Shown in pieces: positions 37,049 to 45,785 of a DNA stretch of 64,000 bases. The position numbers and the translations under genes are program-made. Source of the stretch: Cystobacter fuscus. Its GTDB lineage: Bacteria; Myxococcota; Myxococcia; Myxococcales; Myxococcaceae. The notes below the pieces were generated by a model. The model saw only the letters and a program-made list of their open reading frames with translations. It made no database searches and was not told the origin of the DNA. How positions within the stretch are numbered: the first letter of the stretch is position 1; each line of letters starts with the position of its first letter. Location: contig NZ_CP022098.1 in the NCBI RefSeq assembly GCF_002305875.1, positions 8,680,001 through 8,744,000 on the forward strand, written 5' to 3'.

Positions 37049-39241
37049 TCACCGGATCGCCGCCACGGCGCCCGACGTCCGCTCCAGGGGCGAGCGCGTC
37101 CCCCGGCGAGACACGGCCCCGTGCAGGACGCTGAGCCGCCGCGTCACCCGCTCCAGTTGGATGCGCAGCAGCGACTCCTCCTCGGCTCCGGCCTCCGCGT
37201 GCTCCGCCGCGAGCGGCGCCTCCCTCAACCACCCCTCCAGATCCGGCAGCGGCGAGGGCGGACGGCCCCGCACCACCGCGTCGGCGAGATCATCCAGCAC
37301 CCCGCTCACGGTGTCCGCGAAGCGCTCCAGGTGGGCCCGGCGTCCGTCGGGCAACGCCTCCCGCGGGGTCGCCGACAGGGACACCACCGACGCCGCGAAC
37401 CGCCGCAGGTAGGCGAGCAGGGTCATCAACGGCTCGAGCGGCTCGGTGCGCCGGCGGGGCTCGGAGAGCAGCCGCTGGAAGGAGGCCTCGGCGTTGAGCG
37501 TCGCCAGGCCCATCTTGCGCCGCGCCTCGGAGAAACCCTCCTGGGGATCCCTCGACGGCTCGCGCCAGTTGGCGAACACCTGGAGGAAGTGCTCGCGGTT
37601 GGCCCGGAGCGCGGCGGAGATCTGCTCGGGAAGCAGCAGGTGCTCGGAGCGCTCCCACAACAACCAGGTGCCCGCCAGCGCCAGCGCGCCTCCAATGAGC
37701 GTGTTGAGGATGCGCACCCGGGCCAGTCCCCAATCGCCCGTCCCCACCTCCGCCAGCAGCACGAAGGTGAGCGTGAGGAAGGCGGTATAGAGCCCGTAGT
37801 TGAGCGGAATGACGGCGATGCTGATCGCCACGGTGACGAACAGCAGCGGCAGGAGCGCCTGGGGGTATTGTTGGATGCTGGAGGCGACCGCCGCGGCGAG
37901 GATTCCACCCAACACCGTGCCGCCCACCCGTTGCAGTCCCCGGAGGAACGTCGCGCCCGTGTACGGCTGCATGATGGTGAGCACGGTGATCGTCACCCAG
38001 TAGCCGTGGCTCGGAATGAACGCGAGCGACACGCCGACGGCGACCGTGGTGGTCAACCCTACCCGGAGCGCGTGGCGCAGCACCATGGAGTCCAGCGAGA
38101 GGTTGTCACGCACCGGCCCGAGCACCCGCTGCGACCAGGGGCGGGGATCCGTCCGGGGCAGCGCGTTCGGATCCGTCAGGCGCGTCTCCGTCCGCGTCGC
38201 CGCGCCCATGAAGTCGCGCAGCTGGGCGAGCAGCCGCAACGCGTACAGGTACTTCGCCCGCTCCTCGGTTCCCGCCGCGGGCCGGGGGCTCTCCGGGGGC
38301 TCGAGCCCCCACTCCAGCGGGGGCAGGGGACTGACCCCGCCTTCCGTCTCCACCCCCCGAGCGAGCGCCAGGAGCGACTCGCGGAAGCCAATGACCGACC
38401 GCTCCACCAACCGCCACGCGGGCTCGGCCCGGTGCTCGCGCGGCAGGCTCTCCATCACGTCGCTCAGGGCGATCACCGTGCCGAACATCGTGTCGGCGAT
38501 CTGCAACAGCACCAGGAGCTGCTCGCCGCGCTGACTCTCGCCGCGGCCCCGGCGCGTGGCGGCGAGCGTGCTTCCCGCCACCTCCAACGTCTCGCGAATC
38601 CGCCCGTGGTGACGCTGGATGAGCCCCTGCCAGAGCGGGCCCTCCTCTTCCGCGGTGAACACCCGGGTCACCTCGCCCACGTACTCCGCCAGATCCCGGA
38701 AGCACTGGGCGACGGCGAGCCGGGACGGCCGGTAGGGACGGATGGGCCAGAGCACGAGCGAGAGGAACATCGCCCACAGGCCGCCCATGGCCAGCAGTCC
38801 CCCACGCGCCAGGGCCTCCCCCACTCCCGACGACGGAAACGCCAGGGAGACGACGAAGGCGCTCGCCGCGGTGTTGCCCACCACGGTGGCCGCCGCGCCG
38901 TAGACACCCGCGAACGAGCAGGCCGTCACCCAGAACAGCGCCATCACGATGGACAGCACCGGGTGCTCCCCGGCCAGGGCGCCCAGGAAGGCCGCGAGCG
39001 CGCCGACGATCAAACCGCACGCCATGCTCGTGGCGCGGGCACGGTAGGAGCCTCCCTTGTCGGCGAAGGAGACGTTGAACCCGCCCAGGCTCGGCCACAC
39101 CCCATCGGTCAGCCGCAGGGCCGTGGTGACCATCACGGGGATGATGGTCGCGATCGCCGCCCGGATCCCGGCCATCACCGCCGGCTTCACCGGAGCGAAC
39201 CGGACCGCCTCCCTCGCGTGCTCGACCAGACGCCGCATCAT
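37049..39241 (-). CDS. FUSC-family inner-membrane transporter
   Basis: A 730-aa protein built from two hydrophobic blocks (about residues 25-180 and 385-530), each with five to six helices, and cytoplasmic helical regions after each. The block starts 'VKPAVMAGIRAAIATIIPVM' and 'SLDSMVLRHALRVGLTTTVA' are the paired N-termini typical of the FUSC/YccS aromatic-acid-exporter group. 'PSHGYWVTITVLTIMQPYTG' is the family signature. ATG 39241 is chosen because AAGGAGGAGG lies 8 nt upstream. Substrate is unknown. No membrane-fusion partner gene is adjacent. Confidence 0.85.
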   Translation of the reverse strand: MMRRLVEHAREAVRFAPVKPAVMAGIRAAIATIIPVMVTTALRLTDGVWPSLGGFNVSFADKGGSYRARATSMACGLIVGALAAFLGALAGEHPVLSIVMALFWVTACSFAGVYGAAATVVGNTAASAFVVSLAFPSSGVGEALARGGLLAMGGLWAMFLSLVLWPIRPYRPSRLAVAQCFRDLAEYVGEVTRVFTAEEEGPLWQGLIQRHHGRIRETLEVAGSTLAATRRGRGESQRGEQLLVLLQIADTMFGTVIALSDVMESLPREHRAEPAWRLVERSVIGFRESLLALARGVETEGGVSPLPPLEWGLEPPESPRPAAGTEERAKYLYALRLLAQLRDFMGAATRTETRLTDPNALPRTDPRPWSQRVLGPVRDNLSLDSMVLRHALRVGLTTTVAVGVSLAFIPSHGYWVTITVLTIMQPYTGATFLRGLQRVGGTVLGGILAAAVASSIQQYPQALLPLLFVTVAISIAVIPLNYGLYTAFLTLTFVLLAEVGTGDWGLARVRILNTLIGGALALAGTWLLWERSEHLLLPEQISAALRANREHFLQVFANWREPSRDPQEGFSEARRKMGLATLNAEASFQRLLSEPRRRTEPLEPLMTLLAYLRRFAASVVSLSATPREALPDGRRAHLERFADTVSGVLDDLADAVVRGRPPSPLPDLEGWLREAPLAAEHAEAGAEEESLLRIQLERVTRRLSVLHGAVSRRGTRSPLERTSGAVAAIR

Positions 39242-39399
39242 CGTGGTGCCCTCCTCCTTCAAGGGGCACACTACCCGAGGACACCCCGAGCGCCACGGCT
39301 CGTGTCTGACAGAGAGCGGAGCGCGTTCGCATCCGGCGTGAGAAGATGGCGCGCACGACGTGGCCCTGGACTCCGGCGGCCCCTGCTCCAGGTGAAACG

Positions 39400-40212
39400 A
39401 TGTCGGGACTCGACGTACGGCTCATCGTGAGTTTCTGCCTGGCCATCGCCTTCGACGTGGCAATGCCCTTCCTCCTCGCGCGCTGGGTGCGGCACCGGCT
39501 GGGCTTCGCCAGGAAGACGATCGAAGTGGGAGCGCTGGCCTTCGCCCTGTCACAATTGCTGACGCGCGTGCCCGCGGTCCAGGTGATTCAGTACCAACTG
39601 CGCGAGGAGCTGAAGAGCTCCCAGACCCTGCTCACCCTGTGGATCGTCGCCCTGTCCCTCTCCGCCGGACTGTTCGAGGAGACAGCGCGGCTCATCGCCT
39701 TCAAATACCCGCTCAAGGACTTCCGGCGCTGGCGCGACGCGGTGGGATTCGGCATCGGCCATGGTGGGCTGGAGTCCGTCGTGCTGGTGGGAGGGATGGC
39801 GATCATCGGGCTCATCAACGTGGTGGCGCTCTCACGGATGGATCCCTCCACGCTTCCGCTGCCCGCGGAGCAGCTCGAGCAGGTTCGCGCCGCGAAGGCC
39901 CAGGTGGCCGGGCTGCGCTGGTGGGAGCCCCTGCTGGGCGCCTATGAGCGGGTGAACGCCATGGCGTTTCACGTCGCCATGAGTGTACTGGTCCTCCAGC
40001 GCATCCTCCGCGACCAACGCCGCTGGTACTGGCTGGCCCTGGGCCTCCATACGCTGTTCAATCTGAGCTCCGTCCTGGTGGCGCGAGCCGCGGGCAACGT
40101 GGCCGCCGAGGGCGTCGTCACGGGGTTTGGCCTCCTGTCGCTGTGGATCATCCTGCGGCTGCGCGAGAAGGGCGAAGGGGACGGGCCAGGAACCGAGCCC
40201 GTCCTCCCTTGA
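39400..40212 (+). CDS. YhfC-family predicted intramembrane protease
   Basis: A 270-aa protein with about seven hydrophobic segments. 'LFEETARLIAFKYPLKD' holds the EExxR-type motif, 'AVGFGIGHGGLESVVLVGG' a His and Glu, and 'WYWLALGLHTLFNLSSV' the HxxxN motif. Together these form the active-site pattern of glutamic-type (PrsW/CPBP-like) membrane proteases, as in YhfC. ATG 39400 follows AGGTGAA. The substrate is unknown. Confidence 0.75.
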   Translation: MSGLDVRLIVSFCLAIAFDVAMPFLLARWVRHRLGFARKTIEVGALAFALSQLLTRVPAVQVIQYQLREELKSSQTLLTLWIVALSLSAGLFEETARLIAFKYPLKDFRRWRDAVGFGIGHGGLESVVLVGGMAIIGLINVVALSRMDPSTLPLPAEQLEQVRAAKAQVAGLRWWEPLLGAYERVNAMAFHVAMSVLVLQRILRDQRRWYWLALGLHTLFNLSSVLVARAAGNVAAEGVVTGFGLLSLWIILRLREKGEGDGPGTEPVLP

Positions 40213-40232
40213 GGCGCGGCGTCGTCCTCCCC

Positions 40233-40820
40233 TCAGTCGGAGCGTCTCGTTTCCCGATGCGCCCGCGCCTCTCCATCCAGGGCACTGCGCAGGAGGAACT
40301 CCGCGACCCAGCGTTGAGACCTCGCGTCGTACGCGCCCCGCTCTCTCAGCCGCGCCCTCACGGCGAGCGCGAACGCGTAGCTGCCCGCCTCGAGGGAGGC
40401 TGGCAGGGGACGGACGAAGAGGGTGTCCTCGGGCGGAGGGCAGAGCGCCTCCACCTCGCGCGCCCATGCTGGCTCCGAGGCCAGACACGCCTCGGGAACG
40501 AACCCCCGCGCCACCTCGAGCAGACGACGGGAGCGCTCGGCCCGACGTGCCGAGGCCGCCATCCCCGCACCCTCCCGAAGACGCTCGGGGAGCACGCCCC
40601 CACACGCCGTGGACAGTCCCGCCAGCAGGGCCTGCGCCCGCCGCTGGACGGAACCAAACCGCGCCGCCTCCCCGAGCACCCGCTCCATGTCCGCGTGACA
40701 GCGGGCGAGCACCTCGGGGGAAACGGGCCCCTCCCCTCGCGCCGCTTCCGCGCAAGCGCCGGGAGGAAGGGCGCCCACCAACCCCATCCACCCCCCCAAC
40801 ACCAGGGCATACAGGCTCAT
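40233..40820 (-). CDS. Secreted protein of unknown function, partner of the clan CD-like peptidase
   Basis: A 195-aa protein with an N-terminal signal sequence ('MSLYALVLGGWMGLVGALPP', likely cleaved after 'GACA'). The mature part is helical with Cys in 'ARCHAD', 'STACGG', 'EACLAS' and 'EALCPP', suitable for two disulfides. No known motif is seen. Its ATG overlaps the TGA of the upstream peptidase-like gene, so the two products should be made together. It might be an inhibitor, chaperone or substrate; this is inference from pairing. Confidence 0.6.
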   Translation of the reverse strand: MSLYALVLGGWMGLVGALPPGACAEAARGEGPVSPEVLARCHADMERVLGEAARFGSVQRRAQALLAGLSTACGGVLPERLREGAGMAASARRAERSRRLLEVARGFVPEACLASEPAWAREVEALCPPPEDTLFVRPLPASLEAGSYAFALAVRARLRERGAYDARSQRWVAEFLLRSALDGEARAHRETRRSD

Positions 40821-42040
40821 AGCCAGTTCTCCGGAACGCGCTCGCGACGGAGGTCGCGCAAGCCCTCGGTCAGCAAGGGCAGCAGTCGCCGCGCCTCCGG
40901 GGGCGGTGGTTGACGGCGGGACAGCTCGGCCTCGAAGGACTGGATGACGGACAGCGCCTCGCCCCGGCCCAGCCGGGAGAAATCCGGGGCGCTCCAGCCC
41001 AGCGCCGCGAAGCCTCGCTGAAGGCTCGCCTGATGGGTCCGTTGAAACTGAACGGCGACGTTGCCGTAGAAGAGGACCCGCAGCGTCTGATCCCTCGCCC
41101 GCTCCAGGCCCGCGCGCTCCGAGGCGGACACCTCGGGCCGTCCCAGCAGGGCCTGGAGGGTGTTGTAGTGCTCGCGCAACGGGCCGCGCTGGGCATCTCG
41201 AACCGCCTCCGCGCCCGAGAAGGAGCGCGCGAAGCTCCCCTGGCCCGAGGCGTAGCGGGTCCTCAGCTCGTCGAGGTTCGCGTTCACGGCGGCGGTCTGA
41301 TAGCCGTCGCGACGTGACCACACCGCGAGGTTCTCTCCCTTGCGCAGGCCCCGGGCCGCATCCGCCTGGAGCGCGTTCACCTCGCCTCGCGTGGCCTTCT
41401 CCCAACGAGCCAGGTGGGCCGTGGAGCCGGAAGCGGCTCCGGGAGCGCTGCCGTGATAGGCCCACACCGTCCGCACCTGGGGGAAGATGGCGCGCCACGC
41501 CTCCACCGTGGTCTGCCCTCCGTTGTAACAGGCCGCGACGCACAGGTCCTCGATACCGGCCGCCGCGCGAGGCAGGGCCGCCGCGAGCTGGGCGATGTTG
41601 TCGCGTGACAGCACGCCATTCTTGAAGCCCCGCTCCTCGCCCCACAGGCTCGAACCACCGCTGTGTCCCGAGAGCACGAGGCGAGAGGGAATGACTCCAC
41701 CCTTCTCCGCCCGGGCCCACACCTGGGCCAGTTGCGCGAGCTCATCCCGGGCATCCTCCCCCGCGCCCGCGAGAGCCGCCGCCACCCGCTGGGACTGGGC
41801 CCAGGGCAGCTCCAGGGTGGCCACGAAGGACTGGAGGCCCGCCTCCCCCTTCAGATCGTGAACCTTCTCGCCGCCCCGCGCGCTCGAGGTCACGACCTGA
41901 TCGTTGCGGACGGTGTCCTGGAGGGTGGTCACCCGCGCCCTGGGATTGGCGCGGTGAATGGCTTCGGCTTCGGTCCCGGTATGTGGATTCATCCCGAGCA
42001 CGAGGACATCATCGTTACGGCTCGAACCAACGCGGTTCAT
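40817..42040 (-). CDS. Predicted clan CD (caspase/legumain-like) cysteine peptidase
   Basis: A 407-aa protein without a signal peptide. Two hydrophobic strands end in the expected catalytic dyad: 'SRLVLSGHSGGSS' (His126) and 'EDLCVAACYNGGQ' (Cys171). The 45-residue spacing and the 'H-x-G ... A-C' pattern are typical of caspase-fold peptidases. A following strand 'VRTVWAYHGSAPG' fits the fold. The C-terminal ~190 residues are helical and of unknown function. ATG 42040 has GGAGGAG nearby. It is coupled to a small secreted protein and divergent from a histidine kinase. Possible roles are regulated proteolysis or an antagonistic effector; neither is proven. Confidence 0.55.
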   Translation of the reverse strand: MNRVGSSRNDDVLVLGMNPHTGTEAEAIHRANPRARVTTLQDTVRNDQVVTSSARGGEKVHDLKGEAGLQSFVATLELPWAQSQRVAAALAGAGEDARDELAQLAQVWARAEKGGVIPSRLVLSGHSGGSSLWGEERGFKNGVLSRDNIAQLAAALPRAAAGIEDLCVAACYNGGQTTVEAWRAIFPQVRTVWAYHGSAPGAASGSTAHLARWEKATRGEVNALQADAARGLRKGENLAVWSRRDGYQTAAVNANLDELRTRYASGQGSFARSFSGAEAVRDAQRGPLREHYNTLQALLGRPEVSASERAGLERARDQTLRVLFYGNVAVQFQRTHQASLQRGFAALGWSAPDFSRLGRGEALSVIQSFEAELSRRQPPPPEARRLLPLLTEGLRDLRRERVPENWL

Positions 42041-42300
42041 GTTCGCATCTCCTCCGGCCGCGCGGGTTCTCCCGAATCCCTCACGAGTCAGGACGCGCGG
42101 CGAACCACCCCAGGGCAAATCGCGGGCCAGCCGGACGCGAACCGCGCCCCGAGGGCTCCGTGCGGAAGCGGGCTCACGACCCATGTCCCATGCGGCGCAC
42201 TCCATCTTCCGTCGGAGACGGTCATGGCCTCTCCCCTGGGAAGGGAGCGGGAGGACGGAGGAAACATCCCGGTGCGGACAGCCGTTGAGCCGTCCCGCGA

Positions 42301-44550
42301 ATGTCAGCACAAAACTCCCGGCCGTCTGCTTCCCTGGCCCGTTCCACGCTCATCCAGATGGGCGTGCGCATCGGCGTCATCATCCTCCTGACCACGCTGA
42401 TCAGCTATGTCCACATGTTCCACACGCTGCGTGAGGACGCGCGTCATCAATTGAGACGGCATGTGGAGGAGCGCAGCCAGCGAGAGCAGGCCATCTTCGT
42501 CCTGGCGGAGGACAACCACGCGCTCCTCAAGAAGGCGCTGGCGGAGCGCATCCGGGCCTGGAGCCAGGAGGACCCCAACTCCCGCTTCGACAGCCTGTTC
42601 ACCCAGCAGCCCGACGGCTCGGTTCGCTCCCGCGCGGAGGGCTTCGACGCGACGAAGATGGTGGGTGTCTTCATCCCTCCGGGCGTGAAACCCGACACGG
42701 AGCTGCGCCGCCGCATCCTGGCCGCCTACGACGTCCTCACCCAGTACGGGCCCGCCTTCTCGACGCGCTTCAACAGCACCTACATCACCCTGGTGGAGGG
42801 GCCGGTCCTCTCCTACTGGCCCTCGGTTCCCAACTGGGCGCAGGAGATCCCCGCGGACGATCCGACGCTCGAGTACGAGTACTACACCATCAGCACGCCC
42901 GAGAAGAACCCGAGCCGCGGCACGGTCTGGAGCGGCATCTTCCAGTACCCCGTCACCCAACACTGGATGGCCACGGTCACCACCCCGCTGGACATGGAGG
43001 GCCGCCATGTCGCCTCGCTCGCCCATGACGTCCTGCTGGATGAGCTGATGGAGCGCTCCATCAAGGACCACCTGGACAACGCCTACAACCTGCTCGTGCG
43101 CGATGACGGCCAGCTCATCGCCCATCCCTCGCTGGACCTCGAGGGGGCCAACGTCGGCTACAACATCCTGGGGAACGCGCTGAAGCCCGGGGAGTTTGCC
43201 CCGAAGCTGGACGCCGAGGAGCAGGCGCATCTGCGGCGGATCTTCGAGAAGGTGCGCGACCGCACCTCTGACGAAAGCCTCCTGGAGCTACCGGAGCAGG
43301 ACGAGTACCTGGCCGTGGATCGGCTCGAGGGGCCGGATTGGAACTTCGTCACGGTGCTCCCCGCGCACGTGGTGTCCGCGGCGGCCTTGCGGTCGGCGCA
43401 CTATGTCCTGGTGTTCGGTCTGGTGTCGCTGCTGCTGGAGCTGCTCATCATGTACTGGGTGCTCCAGCAGCAGATTGCCCGGCCCCTGCTGGCGCTCACC
43501 CAGGCGGCCGAGCACGTGGCCTCCGGTGACTTCCAGGTGGAGCTGGACGCCTCACGGCGTGATGAGCTGGGGCAGTTGGCGAGTGCCTTCCGGACCATGT
43601 CCGACAAGGTGAAGCAGCGGGAGGAGCAGCTCCGGCAGGCCAACGATGGGCTGGAGCAGCGGGTGGAGGAACGCACCCGGGAGCTGAAGACGGTGCACGG
43701 GCAACTGGTGCAGACGGCCCGGCAGGCGGGCATGGCGGAGATCGCCACCAACGTGCTGCACAACGTGGGCAATGTGCTCAACAGCGTCTACACCTCCTCC
43801 CAACTGGCGCTGGACGGCGTGCGCGAGCTTCGGCTGGAGCACGTGAGCAAGACGGCCACCCTGCTCGAGAAGCACCAGGAGGAGCTCGACACCTTCATCA
43901 AGCGGGATGCGCGCGGACGCAACGTGCTGCCCTTCCTGCACAAGCTGGGAACCAACCTGCTGGACGAGCGTCAGAAGATCATCGGTCTGCTCGAGGACGT
44001 GTGCCGGTACACGGAGCATGTCGGAGACATCGTCAAGGTGCAGCAGAACCACGCCCGGACCCCCCGGCTCAACGAGCCCGTCTCCCTCGCGACGCTGGTG
44101 GACGACGCGCTGCGCATCAACACGGCCGCGCTCAGCCGGCACCAGGTGAAGGAAGTGCGGCAGCTGACCTACCTGCCACCGGTGATGACAGACAAGCACA
44201 AGGTGCTGATGATCCTGGTCAACCTCATCAGCAACGCGAAGTACGCCATGGATGACACCCCCGCGGAGCAGCGCCTGCTGACCGTGAAGCTGGACGTCCC
44301 CGTCGCCGATCGCGTGCGCATCGAGGTTCGAGACAACGGCATGGGCATTGCCCAGGAGCTGATGACGCGCATCTTCCAGTATGGATTCACCACCCGCCTG
44401 GAGGGGCACGGCTTTGGCCTGCACTCCTGCGCGGTGGCGGCCCAGGAGCTGGGCGGCAATTTGAAGGCCCACAGCGAGGGGCCCGGGCGTGGCGCCACCT
44501 TCACGCTGGAGCTGCCCTATCAGCCCCTCGAGGAGACTGCCTGCTCATGA
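42301..44550 (+). CDS. Membrane sensor histidine kinase with atypical H-box
   Basis: A 749-aa kinase. Helix 1 is at residues 22-40. A ~325-residue extracytoplasmic sensor with Cache-like features ('NAYNLLVRDDGQLIAHPSLD') follows, then helix 2 at 367-388, HAMP, a coiled coil and the H-box 'AEIATNVLHNVGNVLNSVYT' (His487). The usual H-E/D-x-N-P is replaced by HNVGN, a variant found in a distinct kinase group. HATPase boxes are 'LVNLISNAKYAM', 'DNGMGI' and 'GHGFGLHSC'. The stop TGA overlaps the start of what was probably its response regulator gene, now reduced to a stub. Confidence 0.9.
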   Translation: MSAQNSRPSASLARSTLIQMGVRIGVIILLTTLISYVHMFHTLREDARHQLRRHVEERSQREQAIFVLAEDNHALLKKALAERIRAWSQEDPNSRFDSLFTQQPDGSVRSRAEGFDATKMVGVFIPPGVKPDTELRRRILAAYDVLTQYGPAFSTRFNSTYITLVEGPVLSYWPSVPNWAQEIPADDPTLEYEYYTISTPEKNPSRGTVWSGIFQYPVTQHWMATVTTPLDMEGRHVASLAHDVLLDELMERSIKDHLDNAYNLLVRDDGQLIAHPSLDLEGANVGYNILGNALKPGEFAPKLDAEEQAHLRRIFEKVRDRTSDESLLELPEQDEYLAVDRLEGPDWNFVTVLPAHVVSAAALRSAHYVLVFGLVSLLLELLIMYWVLQQQIARPLLALTQAAEHVASGDFQVELDASRRDELGQLASAFRTMSDKVKQREEQLRQANDGLEQRVEERTRELKTVHGQLVQTARQAGMAEIATNVLHNVGNVLNSVYTSSQLALDGVRELRLEHVSKTATLLEKHQEELDTFIKRDARGRNVLPFLHKLGTNLLDERQKIIGLLEDVCRYTEHVGDIVKVQQNHARTPRLNEPVSLATLVDDALRINTAALSRHQVKEVRQLTYLPPVMTDKHKVLMILVNLISNAKYAMDDTPAEQRLLTVKLDVPVADRVRIEVRDNGMGIAQELMTRIFQYGFTTRLEGHGFGLHSCAVAAQELGGNLKAHSEGPGRGATFTLELPYQPLEETACS

Positions 44551-44583
44551 TGGAGCCGCGACAACGCATCCTGGTCACCGACG
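44550..44583 (+). pseudogene. Stub of a response-regulator gene (first ~11 codons)
   Basis: ATG 44550 overlaps the kinase TGA and reads 'MEPRQRILVTD', the opening strand of a receiver domain (usually 'RILVVDD'). After that the frame no longer resembles a receiver, and at 44584 another ORF with a different family begins. The simplest reading is that an insertion or deletion removed nearly the whole regulator gene and left its coupled start. Confidence 0.45.
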
Positions 44584-45627
44584 TTGTCTCGGGCGCGCGA
44601 GGACCTGGAGCCGCGTCAGTGGGAGCAGTTGGACCGCGAGCTCACCGCGGCGAAACGGGCCTTCGAGCGCTTCTCGCGCGCCGCGAGGACGAGCGGGCAA
44701 GCCGCCGAGGTGGCGAGGGGAGCCGAGGGTCTCGCCCAGGCTGGACGCGCAAGCGAAGCCCCTTTAGCGCTCTCCCGGGTGGGCCCGGTGCTCGTGGCCC
44801 TCGCCCTGCTCTGGCCCTCCAACACCGCCGGGCCGGAGTCCGACAGCCGTCCGCCCTGGGTCGACGCTCAACGGGAATTCGAGGCACGGCTGCGGGACGT
44901 CTCGGAAGCCTCGCGACAGCTCATGGCGGAACTCGAGGCCCAGCCTCGTGCGGCGAAAGCACCGGCCCGGAAGCCCTCGCCGCAGAAGCAGCCCGCGTCC
45001 GCCCTCGTGGAGGAAGACGACCCGAGATGCAAGCCCATCCCCTTGCCTCGCCACCTTGCTGATAATTTCGACAAGCACTCGCCGCGATCCCGGAAGTTTC
45101 TTGCGGAGGTGAAGTTCCCGGAGATCAGACGAGAGAAGATGCTCGCACAGGCCGAAGCGCGCCAATGCCAGGAGGACAAGGCGCGACTTCTGGCCGAACT
45201 CAAGGAACCCGGCGGACTCATGGGCGCCGCATGGCTGGAGCGTGAAATGCTGGTTGCGTCAGACGACATTTCCCAAGCGTTGAAGCACCACCCCGCAGAC
45301 GCACTCAGGACAACAGGAGCCCGAAGCTACAGCCACCCGGAAAGCATGGCGGTAAGGCTTCAACTCGCAAATCCTGGCGCCAAGCCCTGGACGGCAGCGG
45401 GAGCAATGTTGAAGGACTCGACAGGCGCCGAGGTGGAGCTTTCTGCGTGGCAAGCGTCGGCCATTGCTCCCGACACTCTTGGCTTTGTCGTGGTGGGCAC
45501 TGAGAGGCAGCCGGGGCAATTCGCCTGCCCCTGCACCCTCAGGCGGTGGGAAGCGCAGGGGCCCCGCACCGTCACCCTCGGGAACGTAACGTTCCCGCCT
45601 GTAGAGCAAGGAGGCGAGCGCGAGTGA
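44584..45627 (+). pseudogene. Chimeric ORF: toxin-like module joined to a DUF2381 C-terminus
   Basis: A 347-aa open frame that starts at TTG with no independent ribosome-binding site. Residues ~1-75 are helical with one hydrophobic segment ('VGPVLVALALLWPSNT'), followed by a Lys/Pro linker. 'DDPRCKPIPLPRHLADNFDK' and 'HSPRSRKFLAEVKFPEIRRE' look like the ends of a myxobacterial DUF6310-type toxin domain with its middle missing between 'PRHLA' and 'DNFDK'. From 'AQAEARQCQEDKARLLAEL' to the end, including 'PWTAAGAMLKDSTGAEVEL' and 'GPRTVTLGNVTFPP', it resembles the C-terminal half of DUF2381 proteins. Both family calls are from memory. It is open but probably not a functional gene. Confidence 0.5.
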
Positions 45628-45785
45628 GTGGTGTCGCCGCGTCGTGCGGCCCGAGGGAAGCGCAACCTACCCGATGGGTTTTCGGCACCTTACCAGACCC
45701 GACGGCTTGACCTAGCCATCAGCCGTTTTCTGTAATCGGCGGGTTTGGCTTCCAACTCGGGCGGCTTGCCCGGAGAGGTGCGTAA

